The notes beneath the pieces are model-generated. The model was not told the origin of the DNA. It did no database searches and saw only the letters and a list, made by a program, of their open reading frames with translations. Both the position numbers and the translations under genes were made by a program. 64,000 nt of DNA from Xanthomonas sp. (GTDB taxonomy: Bacteria > Pseudomonadota > Gammaproteobacteria > Xanthomonadales > Xanthomonadaceae): the NCBI RefSeq assembly GCF_017163755.1, contig NZ_JAFIWC010000005.1, forward strand, positions 1-64,000, in the 5' to 3' direction. Positions 55,181 through 64,000 of the stretch are shown piece by piece (position 1 is the stretch's first letter; each line of letters starts with the position of its first letter).

Positions 55181-56107
55181 ATGACTGCCGCCGCGGCCGC
55201 CGAACTCCACACGATCATCGACCTGATCCGCTACGGCACCAGCCGTTTCAATGCCGCCGGCCTGAGCTTCGGCCACAGCTACGACAACGCCCTGGACGAG
55301 GCCACCCAGCTGGTGCTGCACGCGCTGCACCTGCCGCACGACCTGGGCCCGGCCTACGGCGCGGCGCGCGTGACCACGCCGGAGAAGGCGCAGGTGCTGG
55401 CGCTGTTCGAGCGCCGCATCGCCGAGCGCATCCCCGCCGCCTACCTGACCGGCGAGGCCTGGTTCGCCGGGCTGAGCTTCAAGAGCGACGCGCGCGCGCT
55501 GGTGCCGCGCTCGCCGATCGCCGAGCTGATCGAGGCCGGCTTCGAGCCCTGGCTGGCCGGCTGCGAAGTGAACCGCGCGCTGGACCTGTGCACCGGCTCG
55601 GGCTGCATCGCCATCGCGATGGGCCACTACAACCCGAACTGGCAGGTGGACGCGGTCGACATCAGCGACGACGCGCTGGCCCTGGCCGCCGAGAACAAGG
55701 CGCGGCTGCTCGCCGACAACGTCGAGCTGGTCAAGTCCGACCTGTTCGCCGGGCTGGCCGGCCGTAGCTACGAACTGATCGTGACCAACCCGCCGTACGT
55801 CACCCACGCCGAGACCGACGCGCTGCCGCCCGAGTACGCGCACGAACCGGAACTGGGCCTGCGCGCCGGCTTTGATGGCCTGGACCTGGCGCTGAAGATC
55901 CTGCGCGACGCGCCGGACCACCTGAGCGAGGACGGCCTGCTGATCTGCGAGGTCGGCGAATCCGAGCGCGCGCTGGTGCAACTGCTGCCGGAAGTGGACT
56001 TCGCCTGGGTCGAGTTCAAGGTCGGGCAGATGGGCATCTTCGCCGTGGAGCGCAGCGAGCTGCTCGCGCACCGCGCGCGCATCGCCGAGCTGGCCGCGCA
56101 GCGATGA
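55181..56107 (+). CDS. prmB: 50S ribosomal protein L3 N(5)-glutamine methyltransferase
   Basis: This 308-residue class-I methyltransferase has the SAM-binding segment [14 protein letters not shown] at about 135-148 and the catalytic NPPYV at about 205-209. It belongs to PrmB rather than PrmC: the N-terminus [23 protein letters not shown] and the association with aroC are typical of PrmB. It methylates a glutamine of ribosomal protein L3. The stop overlaps the aroC start (ATGA). Confidence 0.94.
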   Translation: MTAAAAAELHTIIDLIRYGTSRFNAAGLSFGHSYDNALDEATQLVLHALHLPHDLGPAYGAARVTTPEKAQVLALFERRIAERIPAAYLTGEAWFAGLSFKSDARALVPRSPIAELIEAGFEPWLAGCEVNRALDLCTGSGCIAIAMGHYNPNWQVDAVDISDDALALAAENKARLLADNVELVKSDLFAGLAGRSYELIVTNPPYVTHAETDALPPEYAHEPELGLRAGFDGLDLALKILRDAPDHLSEDGLLICEVGESERALVQLLPEVDFAWVEFKVGQMGIFAVERSELLAHRARIAELAAQR

Positions 56108-57207
56108 GCTCCAACAGCTTCGGCAAGCTGCTGTCGGTGACCACGTTCGGCGAGTCGCACGGCCCGGCGATCGGCTGCGTGATCGACGGCTGCCCGCCGG
56201 GGCTGGAGATCGACGCGAGTGAATTCGCCCACGACCTGCAGCGCCGCGCCACCGGCAAGAGCCGCCACACCTCGGCGCGGCGCGAGGCCGACGAGGTCGA
56301 GATCCTGTCCGGCGTGTACGAAGGCCGCACCACCGGCACCCCGATCGCGTTGCTGATCCGCAACACCGACCAGCGCAGCAAGGACTACACCGACATCGCC
56401 CGCCAGTTCCGTCCCGGGCATGCCGACTACACCTACTGGCAGAAGTACGGCATCCGCGACCCGCGCGGCGGCGGCCGCTCGTCCGCGCGCGAGACCACGA
56501 TGCGCGTGGCCGCCGGCGTGATCGCCAAGAAGTGGCTGGCGCAGCGCCATGGCGTGCGCGTGCGCGGCTACCTGGCCCAGCTCGGGCCGGTGCTGCCGCA
56601 GGGCTTCGCCTGGGAGGCGGTGGAGGACAACGCGTTCTTCTGGCCGCACGCGGCGCAGGTGCCGGAGCTGGAAAGCTACATGGACGCGCTGCGCAAGTCC
56701 GGCGATTCGATCGGCGCGCGGGTCACCGTGGTCGCCGACGGCGTGCCCCCCGGCTGGGGCGAGCCGATCTACGGCAAGCTCGACGGCGAACTGGCCGCGG
56801 CGCTGATGAGCATCAACGCGGTCAAGGGCGTGGAGATCGGCGACGGCTTCGCCGCGGTGACCCAGAAGGGCACCGAGCACCGCGACCTGATCGCGCCCGG
56901 CGGCTTCCAGTCCAACCATGCCGGCGGCGTGCTCGGCGGCATCGCCACCGGCCAGCCGGTCGTCGCCTCGCTGGCGTTCAAGCCCACCTCCAGCCTGCGC
57001 CTGCCGGGCGCCACCGTCGACGTGGACGGGCAGGCGGTGGACGTGATCACCACCGGCCGCCACGATCCGTGCGTGGGCATTCGCGCCACCCCGATCGCCG
57101 AGGCGATGGTGGCGCTGGTGCTGATGGACCAGGCGCTGCGCCACCGCGCGCAGTGCGGCGACGTCGGTGATGTCGCCCCGCGCATCCCCGGCGGTGGCGA
57201 TGGCTGA
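56104..57207 (+). CDS. aroC: Chorismate synthase
   Basis: This 367-residue FMN-dependent enzyme forms chorismate from EPSP. Signatures are [15 protein letters not shown] (15-29), the [14 protein letters not shown] block near 101-114 and [10 protein letters not shown] at about 122-131. RIP-type end residues [18 protein letters not shown] are near 316-333. Length and motifs match the E. coli enzyme (361). It overlaps prmB by four bases at its start and the hydroxyacid dehydrogenase gene at its end. Confidence 0.97.
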   Translation: MSSNSFGKLLSVTTFGESHGPAIGCVIDGCPPGLEIDASEFAHDLQRRATGKSRHTSARREADEVEILSGVYEGRTTGTPIALLIRNTDQRSKDYTDIARQFRPGHADYTYWQKYGIRDPRGGGRSSARETTMRVAAGVIAKKWLAQRHGVRVRGYLAQLGPVLPQGFAWEAVEDNAFFWPHAAQVPELESYMDALRKSGDSIGARVTVVADGVPPGWGEPIYGKLDGELAAALMSINAVKGVEIGDGFAAVTQKGTEHRDLIAPGGFQSNHAGGVLGGIATGQPVVASLAFKPTSSLRLPGATVDVDGQAVDVITTGRHDPCVGIRATPIAEAMVALVLMDQALRHRAQCGDVGDVAPRIPGGGDG

Positions 57208-58252
57208 GCCGCGGCCACGGGTGTGGGTCAGCCAGCCGCTGTTCGACGACGTCGTCGAACGGCTCGGCGAGCACTTCGCGCTGGCCACCACCGCGGAGGT
57301 GACCCGCTATTCGCAGCAGGACCTGGCCGCCGCGCTGGCGCCGCTGGACGGCGCGCTGGTGACCCTCAACGAGAGCATCGGCGCGGCGGAGGTCGCCGGC
57401 GCGCCGATGCTGCGCGCGATCGCCAACGTCGGCGTGGGCTACAACAACCTGGACCTGGACGCGCTCAGCGCGGCCGGCATCGTCGCCAGCAACACCCCCG
57501 ACGTGCTCACCGAGACCACCGCCGACCTCGGCTTCGCGCTGACGATGGCCGCGGCGCGGCGCATCACCGAGTCCGAGCGCTGGCTGCGCGAGGGCCAGTG
57601 GCGGCAGTGGTCGTTCCAGGCCATGCTCGGCGTGGACCTGCACGGCAGCACCCTGGGCATCCTCGGCATGGGCCGCATCGGCCAGGCCATCGCGCGGCGC
57701 GCGGCCGGGTTCTCGATGCGCGTGCTGTACCACAACCGCAGCCGCGTGCCGGCCGAGGTGGAGCGCGCGCACCGGGCCAAATACGTCGGTTTCGACGAGC
57801 TGCTGGCGCGCGCCGACCATCTGCTGCTGGTGCTGCCCTACACCGCGCAGTCGCATCACCTGCTCGACGCCGCGGCGCTGGCGAAGATGAAGCCGACCGC
57901 CACCGTGGTGAACATCGCGCGCGGCGGCCTGATCGACGAACTGGCGCTGGCCGACGCGCTGGCCAACGGCCGCCTGGCCGCCGCCGGCCTGGACGTGTAC
58001 GAGGGCGAGCCGGCGGTGCGCCCGGAGCTGCTGGCGCTGCGCAACGTGGTGCTGACCCCGCATATCGGCAGCGCCAGCGAGGCCACCCGCCGGGCGATGG
58101 TGTCGCTGGCAGTGGACAACCTGCTCGCCGCGCTGGGCGTCGGCGCCGATGCCGGGCGCCCGCCGAACGCGCTGAACCTGGAGGCGATCGCCGCTGCGGC
58201 GCCACATGGGCGCCGCGGCGCCGAGCGCGCCACCGCGGGCAAAAAACGCTAG
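57200..58252 (+). CDS. D-isomer-specific 2-hydroxyacid dehydrogenase (glyoxylate/hydroxypyruvate reductase-like)
   Basis: This 350-residue enzyme has the NAD(P)-binding loop [12 protein letters not shown] at about 152-163 and catalytic Arg in [10 protein letters not shown], Glu in DVYEGEP, and His in LTPHIGSAS. It reduces a 2-keto acid such as glyoxylate or hydroxypyruvate; the exact substrate is not determined by sequence. The ATG at 57200 lies within the last eight bases of aroC. The last 20 residues are a basic tail. Confidence 0.9.
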   Translation: MAEPRPRVWVSQPLFDDVVERLGEHFALATTAEVTRYSQQDLAAALAPLDGALVTLNESIGAAEVAGAPMLRAIANVGVGYNNLDLDALSAAGIVASNTPDVLTETTADLGFALTMAAARRITESERWLREGQWRQWSFQAMLGVDLHGSTLGILGMGRIGQAIARRAAGFSMRVLYHNRSRVPAEVERAHRAKYVGFDELLARADHLLLVLPYTAQSHHLLDAAALAKMKPTATVVNIARGGLIDELALADALANGRLAAAGLDVYEGEPAVRPELLALRNVVLTPHIGSASEATRRAMVSLAVDNLLAALGVGADAGRPPNALNLEAIAAAAPHGRRGAERATAGKKR

Positions 58253-58352
58253 GGAACCCCCGGCGGGCTGGTGCGCGCTCGGGCGGTTCCCCGAATCCAG
58301 CTTGCGGTGCGGCTGTCCTTCCTCCTCATTCCTACCCGATCGAAAAACTCCC

Positions 58353-59375
58353 ATGAGCAACGAAACCCGTCGTTTCAACATCGCCATCGTCGGTGCCACC
58401 GGCGCCGTCGGCGAAACCATGCTGAACATCCTGGCCGAGCGCAATTTCCCGGTCGCCACCCTGTACCCGCTGGCCTCCGAGCGTTCGGCCGGCGGCGAAG
58501 TGCAGTTCAACGGGCAGAAGGTCACCGTGCTCGACCTGGCCACGTTCGACCCGACCGGCGTGGACATCGCGCTGTTCTCCGCCGGTGGCGGCATCTCCAA
58601 GGAGTACGCGCCGAAGTTCGCCGCCGCCGGCGCGGTGGTGATCGACAACTCCTCGGCGTTCCGCTACGACGACGACGTGCCGCTGGTGGTGTCGGAAGTG
58701 AATCCGGAACAGGTCGCCAACCGCCCGCGCGGCATCATCGCCAACCCCAACTGCTCGACCATGCAGATGCTGGTGGCGCTGGCGCCGCTGCACCGCGAAT
58801 TCGGCATCGAGCGCATCAACGTCGCCACCTACCAGTCGGTGTCCGGTGGCGGCCGCTCGGCGCTGGAGGAGCTGGGCAAGCAGACCGGGCAGCTGCTGAA
58901 CTTCCAGCAGATCGACCCGCAGCGCTTCCCGGTGCAGATCGCGTTCAACCTGATCCCGCACATCGACGAGTTCCTCGACAACGGCTTCACCAAGGAGGAG
59001 ATGAAGCTGGTCTGGGAGACGCGCAAGATCCTCGGCGACGACAGCATCATGGTCAATCCCACCGCGGTGCGCGTGCCGGTGTTCTACGGCCATTCCGAGG
59101 CGGTGGCGATCGAGACCCGCAAGAAGGTGACCGTGGCGCAGGCGCGCGCGCTGCTGGAAGCGGCGCCGGGCGTGGAAGTGGTCGACGAGCACAAGGCCGG
59201 CGGCTATCCGACGCCGGTGACCCACGCCTCGGGCAACGACGCGGTGTACGTGGGCCGCATCCGCGAGGACATCTCGCATCCGCGCGGGCTGAACCTGTGG
59301 ATCGTCTCGGACAACATCCGCAAGGGCGCCGCGCTCAATGCGGTGCAGCTGGCCGAGCTGGTGGCACGGGAATAG
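58353..59375 (+). CDS. asd: Aspartate-semialdehyde dehydrogenase
   Basis: This 340-residue enzyme has the NADP-binding GATGAVGETM (14-23), catalytic Cys134 in NPNCST and the SGGGRSALEEL segment. It makes aspartate semialdehyde for lysine, diaminopimelate, threonine and methionine. The ATG at 58353 follows 100 bases after the hydroxyacid dehydrogenase gene. The order asd-fimV-truA-trpF is conserved in many gammaproteobacteria and supports all four calls. A repeat-rich 290-bp gap follows. Confidence 0.97.
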   Translation: MSNETRRFNIAIVGATGAVGETMLNILAERNFPVATLYPLASERSAGGEVQFNGQKVTVLDLATFDPTGVDIALFSAGGGISKEYAPKFAAAGAVVIDNSSAFRYDDDVPLVVSEVNPEQVANRPRGIIANPNCSTMQMLVALAPLHREFGIERINVATYQSVSGGGRSALEELGKQTGQLLNFQQIDPQRFPVQIAFNLIPHIDEFLDNGFTKEEMKLVWETRKILGDDSIMVNPTAVRVPVFYGHSEAVAIETRKKVTVAQARALLEAAPGVEVVDEHKAGGYPTPVTHASGNDAVYVGRIREDISHPRGLNLWIVSDNIRKGAALNAVQLAELVARE

Positions 59376-59456
59376 GGACGGGACTCGGGACTCGGGACTC
59401 GGGACCTCGGGACCTCGGGACCTCGGGAATCGGGAATCGGGAATCGGGAATCGGCG
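59376..59456. repeat. GGGACTC/GGGACCTC/GGGAATC tandem array
   Basis: Three GGGACTC units, three GGGACCTC units and four GGGAATC units follow each other directly after asd. The change of unit along the array suggests slippage and local homogenisation. Confidence 0.88.
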
Positions 59457-59470
59457 CGGCTTGGCATCGC

Positions 59471-59635
59471 CACGTCAAAGCGCGCGCATATCTCGCCCTT
59501 CGCCTTTGCTCTTCCGAGTCCCCAGTCCCAGTCCCGGCCTCACGCATCGCACGTCAAAAGCGCGCGCATATCTCGCCCTTCGCTTTTGCCCTTCCGGGTC
59601 CCGAGTCCCCAGTCCCCAGTCCCGGCTTCATATAT
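59471..59635. repeat. Direct duplication of an approximately 80-bp segment upstream of fimV
   Basis: ACGTCAAAGCGCGCGCATAT at 59472 and ACGTCAAAAGCGCGCGCAT at 59551 begin two near-identical copies. Each continues through CTCGCCCTTCGC and ends in GAGTCCC-type repeats. The array lies in the fimV promoter and leader region. Confidence 0.85.
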
Positions 59636-59668
59636 ATTGCACGCCATGAAACCTTGGGCAATGGCGTG

Positions 59669-61612
59669 ATGCGCCTACAACCACGCTTGTTCCATCGCCG
59701 CCGCCATGGCGCTGGCGGTCTTTCCATCGCCGCCGCTGCCGGCCGCGCCTGGCGCGTGGCATGCGCGGTGCTGTTGCTGGCCTGCAGCCAGGCGGCGCTG
59801 GCGCTGGGCCTGGGCGACCTGCGCGTGCTGTCCAAGCCCGGGCAACCGTTCCTCGCCGAGATCCCGGTGATCTCCAACGAGCCGGGCGAACTGGAGAACG
59901 CGCGCGTGGCGCTGGCCTCGCCGGCGACTTTCGCCCGGGTCGGGCTGGAGCGCCCGCAGGGCCTGGTCGGCGACCTGCAGTTCCAGTTCGCGCAGGACAG
60001 CCGCGGCCGCGCGGTGATCCGCGTGACCAGCCAGCAGCCGGTGCAGGTGCCGTCGCTGAGCTTCCTGATCGAAGTCGACTGGGGCCAGGGGCGCCTGATC
60101 CGCGAATACTCCGCGCTGGTCGACGCGCCCAACACCGCCGCGGCGATCGCCGAGCCGGCGATCGATGCGCCTGCCGCCGCCGCCTCCAACGCCATCGCTC
60201 CGGCGGCACCGATCCCGGCACCGGCCGAGGAGCGCCCGGCGCCGGTAGCGATGCCCGCGCCGGCGACGCCTGCACCGCGACCGGCGCCCATCGCGCCCAC
60301 GCCGGCGCCGGCCGCCGGCGACACGCTGGCGCCGGTGCAGCGCGGCCAGACCCTGTCGCACATCGCCGCGCAGCTGGCGCGCGGCAGCGGGCAGAGCCTG
60401 GACCAGACCATGGTCGCGCTGCTGCGCGCCAACCCGGACGCGTTCATTCGCGGCAACCTCAACCTGCTCAAGCAGGGCGCGGTGCTGCGCACGCCGCAGC
60501 AGGACGCGCTGGCGCAGATCGACGCCGCCGAAGCGGCCGCGATCGTGCGCGAACAGACCGCGCAGTGGCGCCAGGCGCGCGCGCCGGTACCGCAACCGGC
60601 ACAGGCGCAGACCGCAGCAGCGGACGCCGGCGCCGCACCGCCGCGTGCGGCGGCAGCGCCCAGCGGCGGCGCCCGGCTGGAGATCGCCCCGGCGGTGGCC
60701 GCCGACGGACGCAATGCAGGAACCAAGTCCGGCACCGGTGCCGGCGACGAGGGAGACATGGTGGCGAATCAACAACTGCAGCAGACCCGCGAAGACCTGG
60801 CGGCGCGCGATGCCGAGGTCCAGGAGCTGCGCGCGCGGGTCGAGGAACTGGAAAAACTCAAGGCCCAGCAGCAGCAACTGATCGCGCTGAAGGACAGCGA
60901 CCTGGCCGCGGCGCAGAAGCGCCTGGCGCAGACCCAGGCGCCTGCGCCGGCGCCGGCCGGCGAATCCGGCGGCTGGCCGTTGTGGCTGTGGGGCGGGCTG
61001 GCGCTGCTGCTGCTCGGCATTGGCGCCTGGCTGCTGTCGCGCCGGCGCAAGCCCTCGCCGCTGCCGCCGCTGTCGCGCGGCGGCTACGACACCGCGGCGC
61101 TGGCCGCGGCGGTGCCGGTTACCGCGCATCGCGACGTCGACGCGCCCGACCTGCCGTCGCTGGACGAGCGCGAGGACAGCGTGCACGACCGCGAAGACGC
61201 CTACGAAGACGAAGCCAGCTACGAGCAGGCGCGCGATGCCGACCGCTTCCAGGCGCATCTGGACCCGCACACCGCGCCGGCGCCCGCCTTCGACGAGGAA
61301 GCCGACGAGCCGTGGCGCCAGCCCGCGCTGATCGATCCGCCGCCGCCCGAACCGGCGCCTCCGGCACCGGCCACGCTGCCGCCCGCATGGCAGGAGCCGG
61401 CGTGGCATCCGGCCGACGCATCGGACGTGGACGCCGCCGACGCGCCCGCGGCACCGGCGCCCAGCGCCGGCCGCGAACGCCTGGAGCTGGCGGTGGCCTA
61501 CATGGACCTGGGCGACAACGAGACCGCGCGGACCCTGCTGACCGAAGTGGCGACCGGCGGCGATCCGGCCGCACGGGCCGAGGCGCTGCAGTTGCTGGCC
61601 CGCCTGGGTTGA
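59669..61612 (+). CDS. fimV: FimV family pilus assembly/polarity protein
   Basis: This 647-residue inner-membrane protein has a long basic leader and signal anchor (about 28-47) followed by the FimV N-terminal signature [21 protein letters not shown] LysM-like segment ([17 protein letters not shown]) lies at about 223-285, a coiled coil at about 368-425, a transmembrane helix at about 436-457, an acidic Pro-rich cytoplasmic region, and a C-terminal FimV/TPR domain (about 605-645, [15 protein letters not shown]). FimV organises type IV pili and polar chemoreceptors. It is shorter than Pseudomonas FimV (over 900). The ATG at 59669 is chosen since earlier in-frame sequence is repeat DNA. Confidence 0.9.
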   Translation: MRLQPRLFHRRRHGAGGLSIAAAAGRAWRVACAVLLLACSQAALALGLGDLRVLSKPGQPFLAEIPVISNEPGELENARVALASPATFARVGLERPQGLVGDLQFQFAQDSRGRAVIRVTSQQPVQVPSLSFLIEVDWGQGRLIREYSALVDAPNTAAAIAEPAIDAPAAAASNAIAPAAPIPAPAEERPAPVAMPAPATPAPRPAPIAPTPAPAAGDTLAPVQRGQTLSHIAAQLARGSGQSLDQTMVALLRANPDAFIRGNLNLLKQGAVLRTPQQDALAQIDAAEAAAIVREQTAQWRQARAPVPQPAQAQTAAADAGAAPPRAAAAPSGGARLEIAPAVAADGRNAGTKSGTGAGDEGDMVANQQLQQTREDLAARDAEVQELRARVEELEKLKAQQQQLIALKDSDLAAAQKRLAQTQAPAPAPAGESGGWPLWLWGGLALLLLGIGAWLLSRRRKPSPLPPLSRGGYDTAALAAAVPVTAHRDVDAPDLPSLDEREDSVHDREDAYEDEASYEQARDADRFQAHLDPHTAPAPAFDEEADEPWRQPALIDPPPPEPAPPAPATLPPAWQEPAWHPADASDVDAADAPAAPAPSAGRERLELAVAYMDLGDNETARTLLTEVATGGDPAARAEALQLLARLG

Positions 61613-61937
61613 CCGCGGCGCGGGGCCGGGCGCCGGCCTTTCGTGCCGGCGTCCGCCGCGCGCCAGCGCGGCCATCGCCGCTGAAGCGCGACGCCGGCGC
61701 CGGCACGCACCGGCGGCGATGGCGAGCATCGGCCCGGTGGCGCTGCGCTTGGCGGCGCCGCTCCCGCACGACCGCCTCACCCTGACCGTGTCAGGGTCGC
61801 CGCCGTCGGCCCGCGTCGGTGGCGATGGCGTCCGCGGTGCCTGCAGCCCGCGCGCCGCCGCCGGGCGTGCGCGGTGCCGTTCTTCGAGGCATGGCCGGTC
61901 GAGCCGTCCATGCGCGTACTTTCAGGGTAGGTCGACT

Positions 61938-62711
61938 ATGCGTTATGCACTTGGCGTGGAATACGACGGCAGCGACTTCCAGGGCTGGCAGCAGCTCGGC
62001 GAGTCCGGCGGACCGAGCGTGCAGGCGGCGCTGCAGGCGGCGCTGTCGTCGGTGGCCGACGCGCCGATCGGCGTGGTCTGCGCCGGGCGCACCGACGCCG
62101 GGGTGCATGGCGAGTGCCAGGTCGTGCACTTCGACAGCGCCGCGCCGCGTGCGCCGCGTGGCTGGATGCTCGGCGCCACCGCGCGGCTGCCGGCGTCGGT
62201 ATGCGTGCGCTGGTGCGTGCCGGTGGCCGACGATTTCCATGCCCGCTTCTCCGCCCGCGCGCGGCGCTACCGCTACCGGCTGCTCAACCGCCAGGTGCGC
62301 CCGGCGCTGTACCGGCAGACGCTGAGCTGGGAGCGGCGGCCGCTGCAGGCCGAGACGATGCACGCCGCGGCGCAGGCGCTGCTGGGCGAGCAGGACTTCA
62401 GCGCCTTTCGCAGCATCCAGTGCCAGGCGCTGCACGCGCGCCGCGAACTGCAGGCGATCTCGGTGACCCGGCTGGGCGAGGTGGTCGAGGTCCAGGTGCA
62501 GGCCAATGCATTCCTTCATCACATGGTGCGCAATATCGTAGGCTCCCTAATCATGGTGGGGACCGGCGAAAAACCCGTCTCCTGGATCGGCGAGCTGCTC
62601 GCCGGGCGCGACCGCACCGTCGCCGGCCCGACCGCGCCGCCCCAGGGGCTGGTGTTCGTCGGCCCGCTCTACCCCGACAACTGGCAGCTGCCTGCCGAGG
62701 TCACTCAATGA
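61938..62711 (+). CDS. truA: tRNA pseudouridine(38-40) synthase
   Basis: This 257-residue enzyme has the catalytic Asp53 in [11 protein letters not shown], then RRYRYRL (about 112-118) and [13 protein letters not shown] (about 193-205), all typical of TruA. It modifies U38-U40 of the anticodon arm. The ATG at 61938 lies 325 bases after fimV; that gap shows no gene. Its TGA overlaps the ATG of trpF. Confidence 0.96.
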   Translation: MRYALGVEYDGSDFQGWQQLGESGGPSVQAALQAALSSVADAPIGVVCAGRTDAGVHGECQVVHFDSAAPRAPRGWMLGATARLPASVCVRWCVPVADDFHARFSARARRYRYRLLNRQVRPALYRQTLSWERRPLQAETMHAAAQALLGEQDFSAFRSIQCQALHARRELQAISVTRLGEVVEVQVQANAFLHHMVRNIVGSLIMVGTGEKPVSWIGELLAGRDRTVAGPTAPPQGLVFVGPLYPDNWQLPAEVTQ

Positions 62712-63370
62712 ATCGAACCCTGTATCGCACCCGGATCAAGTTCTGTGGCATGACCCGCGCCGGCGACATCCGCCTGGCCGGGGAGCTGGGGGTGGATTCG
62801 ATCGGGTTCGTGTTCGCCCACGGCAGCTCGCGCCGGGTGGCGCCGGCCGAGGCGCGCGCGATGCGCCAGGCGGCCGCGCCGATGGTGGACGTGGTCGCGC
62901 TGTTCCGCGACAACCCCAAGGACGAAGTGCGCGAAGTGCTTCGCACCGTGCGCCCGACCGTGCTGCAGTTCCATGGCGAAGAGGACGACGGCTTCTGCCG
63001 CAGCTTCAACCTGCCGTACCTGAAGGCGGTGCCGATGGGCGGCGGCGAGATCAACGCGCGCACCTTGCAGCTGCAGTATCCGAATGCGGCCGGCTTCCTG
63101 TTCGACAGCCACGCGCCGGGCGAGAGCGGCGGCTCCGGCAGGACCTTCGACTGGACCCGGCTGCCGACCGGCCTGCACCGGCCGTTCCTGCTCGCCGGCG
63201 GCATCACCTCCGACAACGTGTTCGACGCGATCGTCGCGACGCTGCCGTGGGGCGTGGACGTCTCCAGCGGCATCGAGAGCGAGCCGGGGGTCAAGGACGG
63301 GCACAAGATGCGCAAGTTCGTCGAGGAAGTGCGCCGCGCCGATTGCCACGAGCTCGCCAACGGCTGCTGA
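62708..63370 (+). CDS. trpF: Phosphoribosylanthranilate isomerase
   Basis: This 220-residue TIM-barrel enzyme has [12 protein letters not shown] (10-21), with the catalytic Cys13, QFHGEED (about 89-95), [10 protein letters not shown] (about 161-170) and the phosphate site [14 protein letters not shown] (about 182-195), where Asp182 would be the second catalytic residue. It performs the third step from chorismate to tryptophan. It is coupled to truA by an ATGA overlap. Confidence 0.96.
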   Translation: MNRTLYRTRIKFCGMTRAGDIRLAGELGVDSIGFVFAHGSSRRVAPAEARAMRQAAAPMVDVVALFRDNPKDEVREVLRTVRPTVLQFHGEEDDGFCRSFNLPYLKAVPMGGGEINARTLQLQYPNAAGFLFDSHAPGESGGSGRTFDWTRLPTGLHRPFLLAGGITSDNVFDAIVATLPWGVDVSSGIESEPGVKDGHKMRKFVEEVRRADCHELANGC

Positions 63371-63931
63371 GCCCTCGCTGCCGGCGCCCGCGCCGCGCTC
63401 GTTCTTCGCTTCACGTCGCGCGGTCGCTGCGTTCGCCTTGGATGGTCGCGCCGCTGATTCGTGATGCATCCCGGTGCTAGCGGGTTGCTCGATGTTGCCA
63501 GCAGCCAACCAGGGCGTGCAGAACGTGCCCATGCATTGGGTTGATCCACACGGCCGTGCGATCGCGTTGCGCGGTCGGAATGCGCAACGCGTCGCAATCG
63601 CCGTCCCTGCAGAACTTGAGATGTCTACCGTGGGAGCGGCTCCGGTGGCCTCGGGCCATCGGTCGCGACGCGTTGCCGACAACGCCATCGGCGCGGGTGG
63701 CCGCGAGCCGGCTCGTGATCGCTTCCGCGTGCATGTGTTTACGCTGAGAATCCTCGTGTGCCGCTGCAGCCGCTGCCCGTGGCGAGCGCAGCAGCGATGC
63801 ATCTGTCGACGCCGGTACCACGACTGCGGAGCCATTTCGGGTCCGAAACCAGTCATGCCTGGCACTGGCCGGCGCCTTTTCGTGCCGCCGCGGTCCGTGC
63901 GGCGCCAGTGCGCATGGATCGCGCGATCAGC
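63371..63931. other. Intergenic region after trpF
   Basis: This 561-bp stretch is without a supported gene. GTGGGAGCGGCT at 63630-63641 followed by GGTCGCG is a half-copy of the inverted-repeat element at 19001. An open frame at 63541-63747 starts with TTG and has an unlikely composition. Confidence 0.5.
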
Positions 63932-64000
63932 TCAGCTGCCCGCGCAGCCATGCGGCCAGCGCGGCGATGCGGCCGTCGTCGTGGCGATCGGCGGGCGCGC
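63932..64000 (-). CDS. 3' end of a minus-strand gene (possibly LysR-type regulator)
   Basis: The last 22 codons (ending DDGRIAALAAWLRGQLS and TGA at 63932-63934) have a plausible protein composition and codon bias. The AAWLR-x-x-L style resembles the C-terminal helix of LysR-type regulators. In Xanthomonas-group genomes a LysR gene often lies between trpF and trpB, which fits. Only the tail is in the window, so the family is a guess. Confidence 0.4.
   Translation of the reverse strand, partial: ARPPIATTTAASPRWPHGCAGS

Noticed and set aside
63541-63747. 68-residue open frame after trpF
   Set aside because: TTG start, unusual Cys/Arg composition and no motif; it lies in repeat-bearing intergenic DNA.

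Overview
The window is high-GC (about 70 %) chromosomal DNA with dense, mostly short-spaced genes. Gene content and order point to a gammaproteobacterium of the Xanthomonas group (Xanthomonadaceae): yhdP-tldD, yjgA/pmbA, tilS-xseB-ispA, prmB-aroC, asd-fimV-truA-trpF, and many short palindromic intergenic repeats of the Xanthomonas type. No rRNA, tRNA, CRISPR array, prophage or complete insertion sequence was recognised.

Layout. 0-8.4 kb: envelope protein YhdP, the TldD/PmbA(TldE) protease pair, ribosome-biogenesis factor YjgA and a small DUF4870 membrane protein. 8.6-11.5 kb: two divergent secreted hydrolases, an M35 aspzincin metallopeptidase and a GH39 glycosidase. 11.9-14.4 kb: tilS-xseB-ispA on the minus strand. 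14.7-18.9 kb: an alkaline phosphatase lipoprotein coupled to a WG-repeat protein, then a dicarboxylate/amino-acid symporter and a GNAT acetyltransferase. 19.1-26.3 kb: a six-gene locus matching the Pseudomonas fapABCDEF functional-amyloid operon in order, sizes and motifs, with a very good sigma-54 promoter in front, an 18-bp palindrome further upstream (candidate enhancer), and a sigma-54 enhancer-binding protein gene convergent at its end. 26.5-35.6 kb: thioesterase, two NlpC/P60 hydrolases, SlyD, a DUF418-oxidoreductase-glutathione reductase operon, an EamA transporter coupled to an alkyltransferase-like protein, and a rhomboid protease. 35.9-40.3 kb: two M13 metallopeptidase paralogues, one of which has lost key catalytic histidines. 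40.5-51.2 kb: a CrtI-like oxidoreductase, apbC/mrp, dcd, RDD protein, a dienelactone hydrolase-HIT-DUF5668 operon, greB, a second rhomboid, a TPR membrane protein and a YjgR-type ATPase. 51.4-63.4 kb: LysM lytic transglycosylase, sco-psd, prmB-aroC-hydroxyacid dehydrogenase, asd, fimV, truA-trpF, and at the right edge the 3' end of a minus-strand gene.

Most of the window is housekeeping. The accessory system of interest is the Fap-like amyloid locus. FapB and FapC homologues carry three copies each of a G-x-N-x-A-x-G-x-x-N-x-x-x-N repeat. FapD is a C39 cysteine peptidase with its catalytic residues intact. FapF has the expected coiled-coil, linker and beta-barrel layout. The sigma-54 promoter spacing is exact (GG-N10-GC), and an adjacent activator gene has an intact GAFTGA loop, so regulator and target appear to form one module. 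A 10-bp-stem hairpin between fapC and fapD could set the ratio of fibre subunit to export machinery.

Other points of note are a probable M13 pseudopeptidase, a decayed copy of the 3' end of psd lying just downstream of psd, and several families of interspersed repeats, one of which has entered the 3' end of the yjgA coding sequence.
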